NCBI GenBank assembly: GCA_964606325.1
Contig: CAZSGE010000002.1
Location: 1 to 64,000 of the forward strand
Reading direction: 5' to 3'
Origin: Berkiella sp964606325
Lineage (GTDB): Bacteria; Pseudomonadota; Gammaproteobacteria; Berkiellales; Berkiellaceae
Length of the DNA stretch: 64,000 bases
The position numbers were made by a program, and so were the translations under genes. Of the stretch, positions 44,372-54,296 are shown piece by piece. Positions within the stretch are counted from its first letter, which is position 1. Every line of letters begins with the position of its first letter. The notes below the pieces were generated by a model. That model saw only the letters and a list, made by a program, of their open reading frames with translations. It did no database searches and was not told the DNA's origin.

Positions 44372-47300
44372 TTATCCCTTAAAAGGCACTGGCACTTCAT
44401 CTACTTTAGGAGATGCCCAAGTTCCGAGCACCTTATAACGCATACGATGAATTTGTTGTATTTTATTACCAAATAATTTATCAACCACCCAAACTGCGGC
44501 GCCCACCGCAGGATTGCCAGCGGCAATAGCGGCTGCAACTGGTAAGCTGCCGGTCACATTCGGCATAACAACCATTTCACCATCTAAACCTTGGTTAGCT
44601 AAATCTGCTTGCCCAAAAGCTTCAATCTTTGCTGAAGGGCCATTCAATATGACTTTATTTGAGCTCACTTTGCCTTTACCAAATTGAAATTTGCCACTGA
44701 GTTCATCGAAAGCAAAACCTTTTTTGGTGACATCGCTAAAATCTAAATTTAACCGTCTTTTAACATTATCTAGATTTAATAAACCAAGCACTCGTCCAAT
44801 ACCAGGATTCATACCCACAATAGTGCCTTCTTTCAACGAAAAATCGGCTAAGCCTCCCAATGAAGCAAAGTCGATATCAAATGGGGAACCGTTCCAGGCT
44901 AGAGAAAAATCAAGGGTTCCTTTTGCCTTTTGCACAGTTCCTTTTAGCCCTAGAGCACTTAATGTCTGGCTAATATTTTTTGTGGTCATTTTACCCTGTG
45001 CTGAAATTTTGCTAACTGTCGCTAAGTAATCCCAATTACCAGACAGTGTGATTTCAGTATCTTTAAGTTTGGCACTCACGTTCGGGATAAAGTAGCCCTT
45101 CCAAGAGGGCTCTAAACGCGCTTGAATGTCTGAAAATGATTTATTTCCCCAGGTAAACTCTTTGATCTTGATATCGATAACTTGCAGACTTGGTACTTTT
45201 GACATTGTAAAATCGGATTGCGCCAATTTTTTGGGCAGTAGTACCTTTTGCAAATCGACAACCACGGCGTTGGCATCATTTTTAGGAACGATAATTTGAC
45301 CTTTCAGGGTTTGTCCATCAAACAACAGGTTCCATTGGCTTAACATGGCATCCCATCTTGCCTCAACGCGTTGATTTTCAAATTCGGCCCCATATAAGCT
45401 AAAAGATCCGATATCTAATTCAATCAATGGCTCAAGCTTAGTTGCTTGATCGCCAGAAGCGAATAAACCACTGCTCGTTAAAAATGTTTTCCATTGCAAG
45501 TAATCAACTGAAGGAAGATTGCCATCTATTAGCAAAATTTGATCTTCTCTGAATTTGGCAACACGCTTCTCGCCAAAATGTAGGTGACCACCTTTACTAT
45601 GCCATTGCTGATCTCGTAGCCCCAGACTATAAGCAAGTGACATATTATCACCAAACTTTCCTGCTACACGTAATAGTTGATTTGGCTCTAAGTACATTTT
45701 GAGCTCAATAGGATTGATGTCTTCTTCAGTTTTAGCCAATGGCGCCGGTGCATCAATCATGATGCCTTTTAATGATGAACTGAGCGTCAGCGTGGCTTGA
45801 TTAGTATGCTGGGGTGAGATCCTCAAGGTAGCCGCGTAATCTGACTCGCCTCGAACATGTTTTAGTTCGGGTAAGTTTAATAAAGTTTGAACTTTGCTAA
45901 CTTTAATGTTTCCGATTGCAGTTAGTGTTATTTCACTTTCAAGTGGCGTAATAACGCTTTCGATAGAAAACTGCGCGGGTGTATCAAATAATACACCTGA
46001 TAAATTTTGTGCTGTCACACTGTCTTGAGTAAAAGAAACATCGCCTTTTAGCTTGGTGATATTATGAGGACTTTCCTTTAATGCCACGCTGGCATCACTT
46101 ACCTCAATTAATCCCCTCACTTTAACAGGCACCGTTGACTGGCTACTGAGTGGAACTTCAAGTCCTAATGATAACGCCATATCACCTTGAAAGGTTAAAG
46201 GATCCAAAGTCTTAATTAAAGCTTGTGGTAATGGACTTTGCGCAACCACTTTCATACCTTGAGATAACGTGCTTACAAGCTTAGTATCAACAATCAGCTC
46301 TGGCATCTTAGTAAAGAGATCAGGGATAACCGCATCAGCATCAATTAATTGCCCATCAAGAAGATGGCCACGTTCGGCGGAAATAAACAAGGCTCGATTA
46401 CGAAAGTGCAAACTTGCTTTTAAGTCCTCGATGGCCGGCCAACCAGGATGATAGTCAAAATGCATATGATCTATTTCTGAATAAACTTCAAAAGTTCCTT
46501 CACCATTATCAAATGGGAAATCGCTTAAGTTTCCTCTTAGGACAGCGGTTGTGCCTAAATGCTCACCTTGGTTTATGGCACTCTTTAACCAAGTTGTTAA
46601 ATCTTTATCCATGTGATTCATCGGCAACAGCGCTAAAATAGTTGCCGAAGATGATTGATCTAACTGAAACAGCAAATCAACATCAGGTAATGATTTATTA
46701 TTTTGAAAATGAAACTTTGCTTGAGCTTTTATTGGCGTATTTAACACACTGGCATGAAAATTATCCACGTTAAAGACAAGCCCCTCATCAGCTGTTTCCC
46801 AATTCATGACTAATGCTAAGTTATTTAACGAAAGTTGTTGATCATAATAACGCTTATCATTGATGTCCAAAGCACTACTTTGAATAATTGCTTTACCTTG
46901 TTTATCATTGAGCGTAATAGCGCCACTTGCATTTGAAAATGAAGGATAACGCGCGCAATCAAGTCCCGCCTTTGAAAAAACAATATCCGCATCAATAACT
47001 GAGAACTTATCTTGCTTGGCACTCAAAGCTATTTTCGCGTAATCTAGATGTCCACTGAGTACATTGCTTCGATCAATAGATGGCAACGAAGGCAATAAGC
47101 TTTGTAGTCTGCGCTGCCATTGCGCTAAATCAAAATTCCAAAGCAAAAAATGCCAATCAGTATGTTCGCTTTTATTGAGACGTTTTAATGCGAATCGAAC
47201 CATTTCTTTTTGATTGTTTTGCTCAATGTTAAACCCTTTGGATTCTATAGAGCATTGTTGTGCATTGCACTTGGCAAATAGTGGCCCTTCAATCTTGGTA

Positions 47301-48139
47301 AATACAAGTGGATCATTTGAAGCATGTTTTAACTGTACATCATTCAATAAAAGGGTCGAACTTAGTGAAATCTGCTTGTCTTCAATATCGCCCCATAATT
47401 GTATATCGGCATCTTGGTGTTTAATTTGATAGGCAATATCAGGAAAAAGTTGTGCAATAGTGTTTAGATCGCCATTTTGCCAGTGGCAATAAAAGCGTTG
47501 GATATTTTTAAACAGCGAGATATCTGCATCAAATTCAATATGCGCATCTTTTTTTCCTGCAACAATAGCCTGCGCTCGAACTTTTATCTGACTTCCAGTT
47601 TCAACAAGCATATTAACTTGTGATAACGCAAAGTTTTGCCCTAGATCAGTTTTGACCTCAATCGCACTATTTTGTATGAATAAGCGATTGAGCAATAATG
47701 CATTTGTTCCTGGATTTTGTAATTGAAAATTGAGATCCTCTAATTTGGTGATAGCTATGCTTTTTGATTGATGGTTGTAGGTGATACCGCCCACTACGCC
47801 CTCTAGAACTAGCTCTTCAACTTGCAAACGTTTAAACAGTAATTGAAATACATTCAAGCGTAATTTTATTTTTTGAACATGTAATGCAGAAGACTTTTTG
47901 TTTTTAGTTAAAATTTCAACATTGTAAAGGCTAACTTCAGGGCTAAGGCCATCCCAATTAAGCTTGATATCTTGAATGAGCGTCGGATAACGTAATTGGC
48001 TTGCAACCCAATCAGATAATTGTGGCACTTGTGGAGTTAATAACGGTGTGACATAACGTAAAATAATCAAACCACAGGCTAAAACAATGCAGGTATAGCC
48101 AAGAATTTTGTATACCCAATTAAAAAACTTAACTTTCAT
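44372..48139 (-). CDS. yhdP: YhdP, AsmA-like outer-membrane lipid transport protein
   Basis: 1,255 residues with one N-terminal TM helix (GYTCIVLACGLIILRYV) and a long periplasmic domain rich in beta strands, the length and form of YhdP (DUF3971/AsmA-like C-terminal). The end shows the typical blocks GRVLGLLNLDNVKRRLNLDF, KKGFAFDELSGKFQFGKGKV and GSLPVAAAIAAGNPAVGAAV. With TamB and YdbH it moves phospholipids to the outer membrane in E. coli. It follows rng by 9 bases. Confidence 0.94.
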   Translation of the reverse strand: MKVKFFNWVYKILGYTCIVLACGLIILRYVTPLLTPQVPQLSDWVASQLRYPTLIQDIKLNWDGLSPEVSLYNVEILTKNKKSSALHVQKIKLRLNVFQLLFKRLQVEELVLEGVVGGITYNHQSKSIAITKLEDLNFQLQNPGTNALLLNRLFIQNSAIEVKTDLGQNFALSQVNMLVETGSQIKVRAQAIVAGKKDAHIEFDADISLFKNIQRFYCHWQNGDLNTIAQLFPDIAYQIKHQDADIQLWGDIEDKQISLSSTLLLNDVQLKHASNDPLVFTKIEGPLFAKCNAQQCSIESKGFNIEQNNQKEMVRFALKRLNKSEHTDWHFLLWNFDLAQWQRRLQSLLPSLPSIDRSNVLSGHLDYAKIALSAKQDKFSVIDADIVFSKAGLDCARYPSFSNASGAITLNDKQGKAIIQSSALDINDKRYYDQQLSLNNLALVMNWETADEGLVFNVDNFHASVLNTPIKAQAKFHFQNNKSLPDVDLLFQLDQSSSATILALLPMNHMDKDLTTWLKSAINQGEHLGTTAVLRGNLSDFPFDNGEGTFEVYSEIDHMHFDYHPGWPAIEDLKASLHFRNRALFISAERGHLLDGQLIDADAVIPDLFTKMPELIVDTKLVSTLSQGMKVVAQSPLPQALIKTLDPLTFQGDMALSLGLEVPLSSQSTVPVKVRGLIEVSDASVALKESPHNITKLKGDVSFTQDSVTAQNLSGVLFDTPAQFSIESVITPLESEITLTAIGNIKVSKVQTLLNLPELKHVRGESDYAATLRISPQHTNQATLTLSSSLKGIMIDAPAPLAKTEEDINPIELKMYLEPNQLLRVAGKFGDNMSLAYSLGLRDQQWHSKGGHLHFGEKRVAKFREDQILLIDGNLPSVDYLQWKTFLTSSGLFASGDQATKLEPLIELDIGSFSLYGAEFENQRVEARWDAMLSQWNLLFDGQTLKGQIIVPKNDANAVVVDLQKVLLPKKLAQSDFTMSKVPSLQVIDIKIKEFTWGNKSFSDIQARLEPSWKGYFIPNVSAKLKDTEITLSGNWDYLATVSKISAQGKMTTKNISQTLSALGLKGTVQKAKGTLDFSLAWNGSPFDIDFASLGGLADFSLKEGTIVGMNPGIGRVLGLLNLDNVKRRLNLDFSDVTKKGFAFDELSGKFQFGKGKVSSNKVILNGPSAKIEAFGQADLANQGLDGEMVVMPNVTGSLPVAAAIAAGNPAVGAAVWVVDKLFGNKIQQIHRMRYKVLGTWASPKVDEVPVPFKG

Positions 48140-48148
48140 GCATCCCCA

Positions 48149-49624
48149 TCACATCAACACGACGTCAAATTGTTCTTGAGTGTAAAGACTTTCCACTTGA
48201 AATTTGATGGGTTTACCAATTCTTTCTTCTAATTGGGCAACACTCGCAGATTCTTCATCTAACATTCTATCGACCACTTCTTGTGAGGCAAGCACAAGAT
48301 AACTTTTAGTGTCATAGGCCCTAGCTGCGCGCATTACTTCTCGAAAAATTTCATTACACACAGTCTCTGTGGTTTTTATCATGCCACGCCCAGAACAAAC
48401 CATACAAGGTTCACATAAAACATGCTCTAAACTTTCTCGCGTTCTTTTACGAGTCATTTCTACCAAACCCAGCGATGAAACTTCGCTGATGCTATTTTTG
48501 GTATGATCACGCGCTAATGCTTTTTCTAAAGCCCTGATGACCTGACGCTTATGTTCTTCATTGGTCATGTCGATAAAGTCAATGATAATGATCCCACCCA
48601 AATTACGTACCCGTAATTGTCTTGCGATAGTACTGGCGGCTTCTAAATTTGTTTTGAAAATGGTTTCTTCAAGATTACGATGGCCAACAAAGGCGCCGGT
48701 ATTCACATCGATGGTTGTCATGGCTTCTGTTTGATCAAATACTAAATGACCGCCCGATTTGAGCTGCACTTTACGGTGTAGTGCTTTTTGAATTTCATCT
48801 TCAACGCCATATAAATCAAACAATGGTCGCTCACCGCTATAGAGCTCTACTTTCCCCGTCATAGTGGGCACAAAATCTTCAATAAACGGTAAAGCACGCT
48901 CGTATGCTGCTTTGTCATCGAAACGAACACGCTCAGTCTGCGGTGAAATATAGTCTCGAAGTGCACGCAAAAATAAGGGGAGATCTTCATGGATAATATC
49001 GCCACTTTTAGCATTCAACATTTTGCGTGAAATGGTTTCCCAAAGTTTGATCAAATAAACTTGATTTGCTTTGATCTCAGCAGCACTTGCACCTTCTGCT
49101 GCTGTGCGAACAATATAGCCACCCTGATCTTCTGGCAACTCTTCTTCAACAATTTTTTTAAGCCTATCCCGTTCTATTTCATCTTCGATGCGTTGGGATA
49201 TGCCAACATGAGTAATTTCTGGCATAAATACCAAGTAACGAGAAGGTAGTGAAATCCGCGTGGTTAGTCGGGCCCCTTTTGAGCCGATGGGATCTTTTAT
49301 CACTTGCACTGCGATGGTTTGCCCATCTTTGAGTAAATCGCTTATTGATACTTGTGCTTCCGTTACTTCATCTGTTGGCTGCAAGTATTCGTCATTCACT
49401 GACAACATATCTGAAGCATGCAAAAATGCCGCCCTTTCTAATCCCATTTCTACAAAAGCAGCTTGCATACCAGGAAGAACTCTAACTACTTTCCCCATAT
49501 AGATATTGCCGACTAAACCACGGCGACTTGAGCGTTCAACTAAAATTTCTTGCAGTACGCCATTTTCGACGATGGCACCCCGTGTTTCGCGCGGGCTGAC
49601 ATTAATGAGGATTTCTTCAGACAT
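48149..49624 (-). CDS. rng: Ribonuclease G
   Basis: A 491-residue RNase E/G enzyme. It starts EEILINVSPRETRGAIVENG, has an S1 domain (IYMGKVVRVLPGMQAAFVEM), the DNase I-like catalytic domain with FDQTEAMTTIDVNTGAFVG and IIIDFIDMTNEEHK (Asp ligands), and the zinc-link CEPCMVCSGRG. It matures 16S rRNA 5' ends and decays mRNA. A TATAAT at 49704-49699 on the minus strand, just after mreD, may give it its own promoter. The maf gene usual between mreD and rng is absent. Confidence 0.96.
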   Translation of the reverse strand: MSEEILINVSPRETRGAIVENGVLQEILVERSSRRGLVGNIYMGKVVRVLPGMQAAFVEMGLERAAFLHASDMLSVNDEYLQPTDEVTEAQVSISDLLKDGQTIAVQVIKDPIGSKGARLTTRISLPSRYLVFMPEITHVGISQRIEDEIERDRLKKIVEEELPEDQGGYIVRTAAEGASAAEIKANQVYLIKLWETISRKMLNAKSGDIIHEDLPLFLRALRDYISPQTERVRFDDKAAYERALPFIEDFVPTMTGKVELYSGERPLFDLYGVEDEIQKALHRKVQLKSGGHLVFDQTEAMTTIDVNTGAFVGHRNLEETIFKTNLEAASTIARQLRVRNLGGIIIIDFIDMTNEEHKRQVIRALEKALARDHTKNSISEVSSLGLVEMTRKRTRESLEHVLCEPCMVCSGRGMIKTTETVCNEIFREVMRAARAYDTKSYLVLASQEVVDRMLDEESASVAQLEERIGKPIKFQVESLYTQEQFDVVLM

Positions 49625-49699
49625 GTTATTAACCTAACAGGGCGTAATCTGCCAAGTTGCAGATCCGCTAATCAATATTTATTAAAAGTAATAGAAATA

Positions 49700-50206
49700 T
49701 TATATGCTACGTGACGATAGATGGGCGACTTTTTGAGAGGATTTTACTCCACCACAAAGCGCAACTAATACAGGCCAGCATAGGCAACTGGTGAGGGTGC
49801 CCATCCAATACAGCAAAGTGTGAGGATTTTGTCCTATCAAGGCATGAAACCATAAAATCAAAATCTGCCCTAAACTGACCAACAAAAAGATTTTACCTAA
49901 TTGCTGCCATAGCGGCCTTAGTAAAAATCGAGGCCTTAATAGAGAAGTTATGTAACATACAATCGAAAATACCAAAGCATGCTCGCCTAACGGTGTTTCT
50001 AATAAACTATCGACCAAAAGTCCGCCAACCCAAGCAAAAATAGGATTAAAGTACCTAGGATGTACTATCTGACAAAATATAAAAAACAGTAATACCCACT
50101 GGGGTCTAAACCATTGCCACGACAAAGGTATAGGCAAAACAGTTAAGGCAGCACAAACATAAAATCCGAAGACAAAAAATAACCACCATCTAATGGATTG
50201 CCACAT
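49700..50206 (-). CDS. mreD: Rod shape-determining protein MreD
   Basis: A 168-residue inner-membrane protein with five hydrophobic segments. FRPQWVLLFFIFCQIVHPRY and FAWVGGLLVDSLLETPLGEH match the family's RPDWLLLVLIYW and GLLLDVLLGTLLG blocks. It is part of the elongasome with MreB and MreC and follows mreC by 2 bases. Confidence 0.93.
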   Translation of the reverse strand: MWQSIRWWLFFVFGFYVCAALTVLPIPLSWQWFRPQWVLLFFIFCQIVHPRYFNPIFAWVGGLLVDSLLETPLGEHALVFSIVCYITSLLRPRFLLRPLWQQLGKIFLLVSLGQILILWFHALIGQNPHTLLYWMGTLTSCLCWPVLVALCGGVKSSQKVAHLSSRSI

Positions 50207-50208
50207 CG

Positions 50209-51153
50209 TTATACTCCCTTCCCTATCTGACTACTGGGGTAAATTTCCGGGACAGCTGACACCGACTTAACATCGGCACGCTTTTTAGACGCGGTCACTC
50301 TTTTGCTATGGTTTTTTCCAATCATATGCTCTGGTGTGTGTTGTTTTACCAATAATACATGACGAAACTGACCTAATTTTGCACTCGGACTAACACCTAT
50401 TAGCGTAAACCGTGTACTAGGATCATGCTGAATAGAGGTAATCACGCCAACAGGATATCCTGCGGGGAATCGTCCACCCAAACCAGACGTTACCAGTTCA
50501 TCGCCTTCCATAAAATCAGCCGTTCGTGGCACATAATTTAATCGCAACTCACCGCCAGTACCACTGCCAACGGCAATGGCTCTTTCACCACTGCGCACTG
50601 ACTGCACAGGTACAGCAAACCCCGTATCTGTTAACAACAAAACATGGGATGAGGTATCGGTAGCACTCAAAACAACGCCGACCAATCCTTTGGCATCGAT
50701 GACAGGTTGTCCAAGTTCAACGCCTTGCAATTTACCCTTATTGAGCAATATCTGCTGGCGAAAAGGATCAAGGTTAGCTTGGATAATTCTTGCTTCAGAG
50801 AAGGATTCTTTTTCTTGACCTATCGAGGAAAGCAGTTCTCTTAATTCAAGATTTTCAGCCTCCAAGGCACGAAGCTTTTGCACTTGCGCTTGAAGATAAA
50901 TCTGCTGCTGTTTGAGGCTGGCATTTTCTGTTAGTAAATTTAAGCGCTCTTTAAAAAAGACTTCCGTCTGCTCAACTATGTAGCTAGGCATGTCAACGGT
51001 TTTTTGGATAGGTAAAACTACTTGTGAGAGGGTTTGTGAAAGTAACGATGCACCCTGCCACTGACTATGAGCAATCAGTAAAATGGTTGACGCTATGATT
51101 GGTATCACTAGCGTCCAAACATTCGGTCTAGTTGGTTTAAATGTTAGAGAAAT
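50209..51153 (-). CDS. mreC: Rod shape-determining protein MreC (probable AUU start)
   Basis: About 314 residues: a short cytoplasmic N-terminus, one TM helix (TLVIPIIASTILLIAHS), a coiled coil (about 80-115) and the two beta domains (ARIIQANLDPFRQQILLNKG; VGVVLSATDTSSHVLLLTD; GELRLNYVPRTADFMEGDEL). A GTG at 51108 would start inside the TM helix. Fifteen codons upstream, ATT at 51153 follows GGGGGAGAG by 4 bases and yields ISLTFKPTRPNVWTLVIP, the expected cytoplasmic segment; no ATG, GTG or TTG lies in frame between. I therefore choose the ATT. The gap to mreB is then 17 bases. Confidence 0.9.
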   Translation of the reverse strand: MSLTFKPTRPNVWTLVIPIIASTILLIAHSQWQGASLLSQTLSQVVLPIQKTVDMPSYIVEQTEVFFKERLNLLTENASLKQQQIYLQAQVQKLRALEAENLELRELLSSIGQEKESFSEARIIQANLDPFRQQILLNKGKLQGVELGQPVIDAKGLVGVVLSATDTSSHVLLLTDTGFAVPVQSVRSGERAIAVGSGTGGELRLNYVPRTADFMEGDELVTSGLGGRFPAGYPVGVITSIQHDPSTRFTLIGVSPSAKLGQFRHVLLVKQHTPEHMIGKNHSKRVTASKKRADVKSVSAVPEIYPSSQIGKGV

Positions 51154-51170
51154 AGTACTCTCCCCCGATT

Positions 51171-52217
51171 TTACTCAGTTGTTAAGAGCCCAACACGCTT
51201 ATCATCTTGCATTTCTAGAGCTTTACCACCGCCACGAGCAACACAGGTTAAGGGATCTTCTGCAACCGTTACGGGCAAGCCAATTTCTTCCATGAGTAAT
51301 CTGTCGATGTGACGCAATAATGCACCACCACCTGTCAGCACAACCCCACGCTCAGCAATATCACCTGACAATTCAGGTGGCGCTTGTTCCAGCGCAACAC
51401 GCACCGCCCCAACTACGGCAGATAGCGGTTCTTGAAGTGCTTCTAAAATTTCATTACTGTTTAAGGTAAAGGCCCTTGGGATCCCTTCAGCAACATTTCG
51501 ACCACGAACTTCTATCTCGAGCACTTCATTAGCAGGATAAGCTGTACCAATTTCGGTTTTAATGCGTTCTGCTGTGGTTTCACCAATTAGGCAGCCATAG
51601 TTACGACGAACATAGTTGATAATCGATTCATCGAATTTATCACCACCAATTCTGACTGAGGCTGAATAGACAATACCGTTCAAAGATATGATAGCAACTT
51701 CTGTTGTGCCGCCACCAATATCGACAACCATGGAACCTGTGGCTTCATGGACAGGTAAATTAGCCCCCAAAGCGGCCGCCATTGGCTCTTCAATTAAATA
51801 GACTTCTCTTGCACCAGCCCCAATAGCTGATTCGCGTATCGCTCTTCTTTCCACTTGGGTTGAGCCACAGGGGACACACACCAAAACGCGGGGACTTGGA
51901 CGAAATAGTCGAGAAGGTAGCACTTTGTGAATAAAATGTTGCAACATTACTTCAGTCATATGAAAGTCAGCTATGACACCTTCTTTTAAGGGTCTGACTG
52001 CCGTCATGTTTTCTGGTGTTCTACCAAGCATACGCTTGGCTTCAATGCCAACGGCAGCAACTTGCTTATGCCCATTGGGGCCACGTTCCTGACGTATGGC
52101 TACAACTGAAGGTTCATTTAAAACGATACCCTGACCGCGCACGTAAATAAGCGTGTTAGCTGTGCCGAGATCAATAGAGATGTCGCTTGAAAAAATACCT
52201 CGAATAGACTTGAGCAT
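51171..52217 (-). CDS. mreB: Rod shape-determining protein MreB
   Basis: A 348-residue bacterial actin. DLGTANTLIYVRGQGIVLNE (phosphate 1), VDIGGGTTEVAIISLNG (phosphate 2) and GVVLTGGGALLRHID (adenosine) are all present, with the amphipathic N-terminus MLKSIRGIFS. It organises lateral wall synthesis and is the first gene of mreBCD, divergent from gatC across 290 bases that show no other gene. Confidence 0.98.
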   Translation of the reverse strand: MLKSIRGIFSSDISIDLGTANTLIYVRGQGIVLNEPSVVAIRQERGPNGHKQVAAVGIEAKRMLGRTPENMTAVRPLKEGVIADFHMTEVMLQHFIHKVLPSRLFRPSPRVLVCVPCGSTQVERRAIRESAIGAGAREVYLIEEPMAAALGANLPVHEATGSMVVDIGGGTTEVAIISLNGIVYSASVRIGGDKFDESIINYVRRNYGCLIGETTAERIKTEIGTAYPANEVLEIEVRGRNVAEGIPRAFTLNSNEILEALQEPLSAVVGAVRVALEQAPPELSGDIAERGVVLTGGGALLRHIDRLLMEEIGLPVTVAEDPLTCVARGGGKALEMQDDKRVGLLTTE

Positions 52218-52507
52218 GGGGTTCTTCCTACAGGTTGCTTGCGTCGTAATGCCCGTGAATTATTTTTTATGAAATCAATATGTTACACAATATACTCTTT
52301 GCAATGAGCGATTATTCATCGCAACCGCGAATTATTTGACACAAACCCCGCCTAACTTATTTTAGCGGAAATTTCTGTACTTACGTTACTTTATAACAAC
52401 GTCTACCATTTTGGGCAAGGCGGCAGCTTGTGATACATTAGCCCCCTTAACCATTTAGTTCAGTCTTAGTAAATTGACTTAGTACTCGTCAGATTAAGGG
52501 AGTTATT

Positions 52508-52798
52508 ATGCCTTTAGATCGTAACGAAGTCGAAAAAATTGCGCACCTTGCAAGATTATCGCTTAGTGAAGAGCAAATTCCGTTTTATGCCAGTAGTCTA
52601 TCAAAAATTTTAGATCTCGTAGCACAGATCAATAATGCCGATACCGGCGATATTGAACCCATGGCACACCCTCTAGAACATCTCACCCAAAGAACACGCG
52701 AAGATGTGGTGAGCGAAACGAATGAAAGAGAGCTTTTTCAAAGTATTGCCCCTGAAACTGAAGCAGGCCTTTATTTAGTGCCAAAAGTAATTGAATAA
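52508..52798 (+). CDS. gatC: Asp/Glu-tRNA amidotransferase subunit C
   Basis: A 96-residue GatC: DRNEVEKIAHLARLSLSEEQ, ADTGDIEPMAHPLEHLTQRT and a C-terminal VPKVIE. It stabilises GatA-GatB, which converts misacylated Glu-tRNA(Gln) and Asp-tRNA(Asn). AAGGGAG lies about 7 bases before the ATG. A weak sigma-70-like pair (TTGGGC ... TACATT, about 52412-52440) could be the operon promoter. Confidence 0.95.
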   Translation: MPLDRNEVEKIAHLARLSLSEEQIPFYASSLSKILDLVAQINNADTGDIEPMAHPLEHLTQRTREDVVSETNERELFQSIAPETEAGLYLVPKVIE

Positions 52799-52824
52799 TC
52801 ATTCAGGGAGGAAGAGGATACATC

Positions 52825-54285
52825 ATGACAATTCATCACATGACCTTAGCAGAATTAGCGCTAGGTTTAAAAAATAAATCATTTTCCAGTGTTGAAATCA
52901 CCCAGCATTACATCGACAGAATTAAACGCCTTGATAAAACCTATAACAGCTTTGTGACGCTCACAGCAGATTCAGCACTAGCTAAAGCAAAACAATGCGA
53001 CGAAGCTTTGCAAAAAGGTAATACTCTTCCCTTAATGGGCTTGCCAATCGCTCATAAAGATATCTTTTGCACCAAAGGCGTTAAAACGAGCTGCGGCTCA
53101 AAAATGTTAGACAATTTTATTGCGCCTTATGATGCAACGATGGTTTCTCAAGTAGAGAAAGCTGGCATGGTCATGTTGGGTAAAACTAACATGGATGAAT
53201 TCGCAATGGGTTCGTCTAATGAAACCAGTTTTTACGGTCCTGTGAAAAACCCTTGGGATATTGAAACTGTCCCCGGCGGCTCATCTGGTGGCTCTGCTGC
53301 TGCTGTGGCGGGTCGCCTTACACCTTGCTCAACCGGCACAGACACGGGTGGCTCTATCCGTCAACCAGCAGCGCTTTGTGGCATTACGGGATTAAAACCA
53401 ACTTATGGGCGCATCTCTCGCTATGGCATGATTGCTTTTGCCTCCAGTTTGGATCAAGGCGGTCCTTTTGCACAATCAGCACAAGATTGCGCCATGCTGT
53501 TAAATGCCATGGCAGGATTTGACGAGCGTGATTCCACCTGCGTGAACACACCTGTCCCTGATTATACTAAAAACTTAAGCGACAAAATTGCCGGAAAATC
53601 TATCGGTATTCCCAAAGAATATTTTGATAAAGGTTTGGATAAAGCGGTTGAACAACGTGTTCAAGAAGCCATTGGCGTTTTTGAAAAACTCGGCGCCAAT
53701 ATTAAACAAATTTCATTACCTTCAAGTCCGTTATCAATTTCTGTTTATTATGTTGTTGCCTCTGCGGAATGCTCCTCAAACTTATCTCGTTTTGATGGTG
53801 TTCGCTTTGGCTATCGTTGCAAAGATCCCATGAATTTAGAAGATCTATATAAGCGTTCTCGTGGTGAAGGTTTTGGAGATGAAGTTAAACGCCGCATTAT
53901 GGTGGGCACTTATGCTTTATCATCTGGATATTACGATGCTTACTATCTCAAAGCACAAAAAGTGCGTAAATTAATTTCTGACGATTTCAAGCGCGCCTTT
54001 GAACAAGTCGATTTTATATTGGGGCCAACTGCACCAACGCCAGCATTTAAAATAGGTGAAAAAGCCAACGACCCAGTGAGTATGTATCTTTCAGATATAT
54101 ATACTATTGCCACCAACTTAGCCGGATTACCAGGATTAAGTATTCCAGCAGGATTTGTGAACGACCTTCCAATTGGGATCCAGCTAACTGGTAAACATTT
54201 TGATGAAAGCGGACTCTTAAATGCAGCCCATGTGTATCAACAAGAAACTGATTGGCATAAAAAAGTGCCTGCCAGCTGCGCCTAA
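52825..54285 (+). CDS. gatA: Asp/Glu-tRNA amidotransferase subunit A
   Basis: A 486-residue amidase that liberates ammonia from glutamine. The Ser-cisSer-Lys triad is intact: K78 in PIAHKDIF, the cis-Ser at about 153 in PGGSSGGSAAAVAG, and S177 in GTDTGGSIRQPAAL. The length is standard. It starts 26 bases after gatC behind a GGAGGAAGAGG site and is followed by gatB after 11 bases. Confidence 0.97.
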   Translation: MTIHHMTLAELALGLKNKSFSSVEITQHYIDRIKRLDKTYNSFVTLTADSALAKAKQCDEALQKGNTLPLMGLPIAHKDIFCTKGVKTSCGSKMLDNFIAPYDATMVSQVEKAGMVMLGKTNMDEFAMGSSNETSFYGPVKNPWDIETVPGGSSGGSAAAVAGRLTPCSTGTDTGGSIRQPAALCGITGLKPTYGRISRYGMIAFASSLDQGGPFAQSAQDCAMLLNAMAGFDERDSTCVNTPVPDYTKNLSDKIAGKSIGIPKEYFDKGLDKAVEQRVQEAIGVFEKLGANIKQISLPSSPLSISVYYVVASAECSSNLSRFDGVRFGYRCKDPMNLEDLYKRSRGEGFGDEVKRRIMVGTYALSSGYYDAYYLKAQKVRKLISDDFKRAFEQVDFILGPTAPTPAFKIGEKANDPVSMYLSDIYTIATNLAGLPGLSIPAGFVNDLPIGIQLTGKHFDESGLLNAAHVYQQETDWHKKVPASCA

Positions 54286-54296
54286 GGAGACATAAA

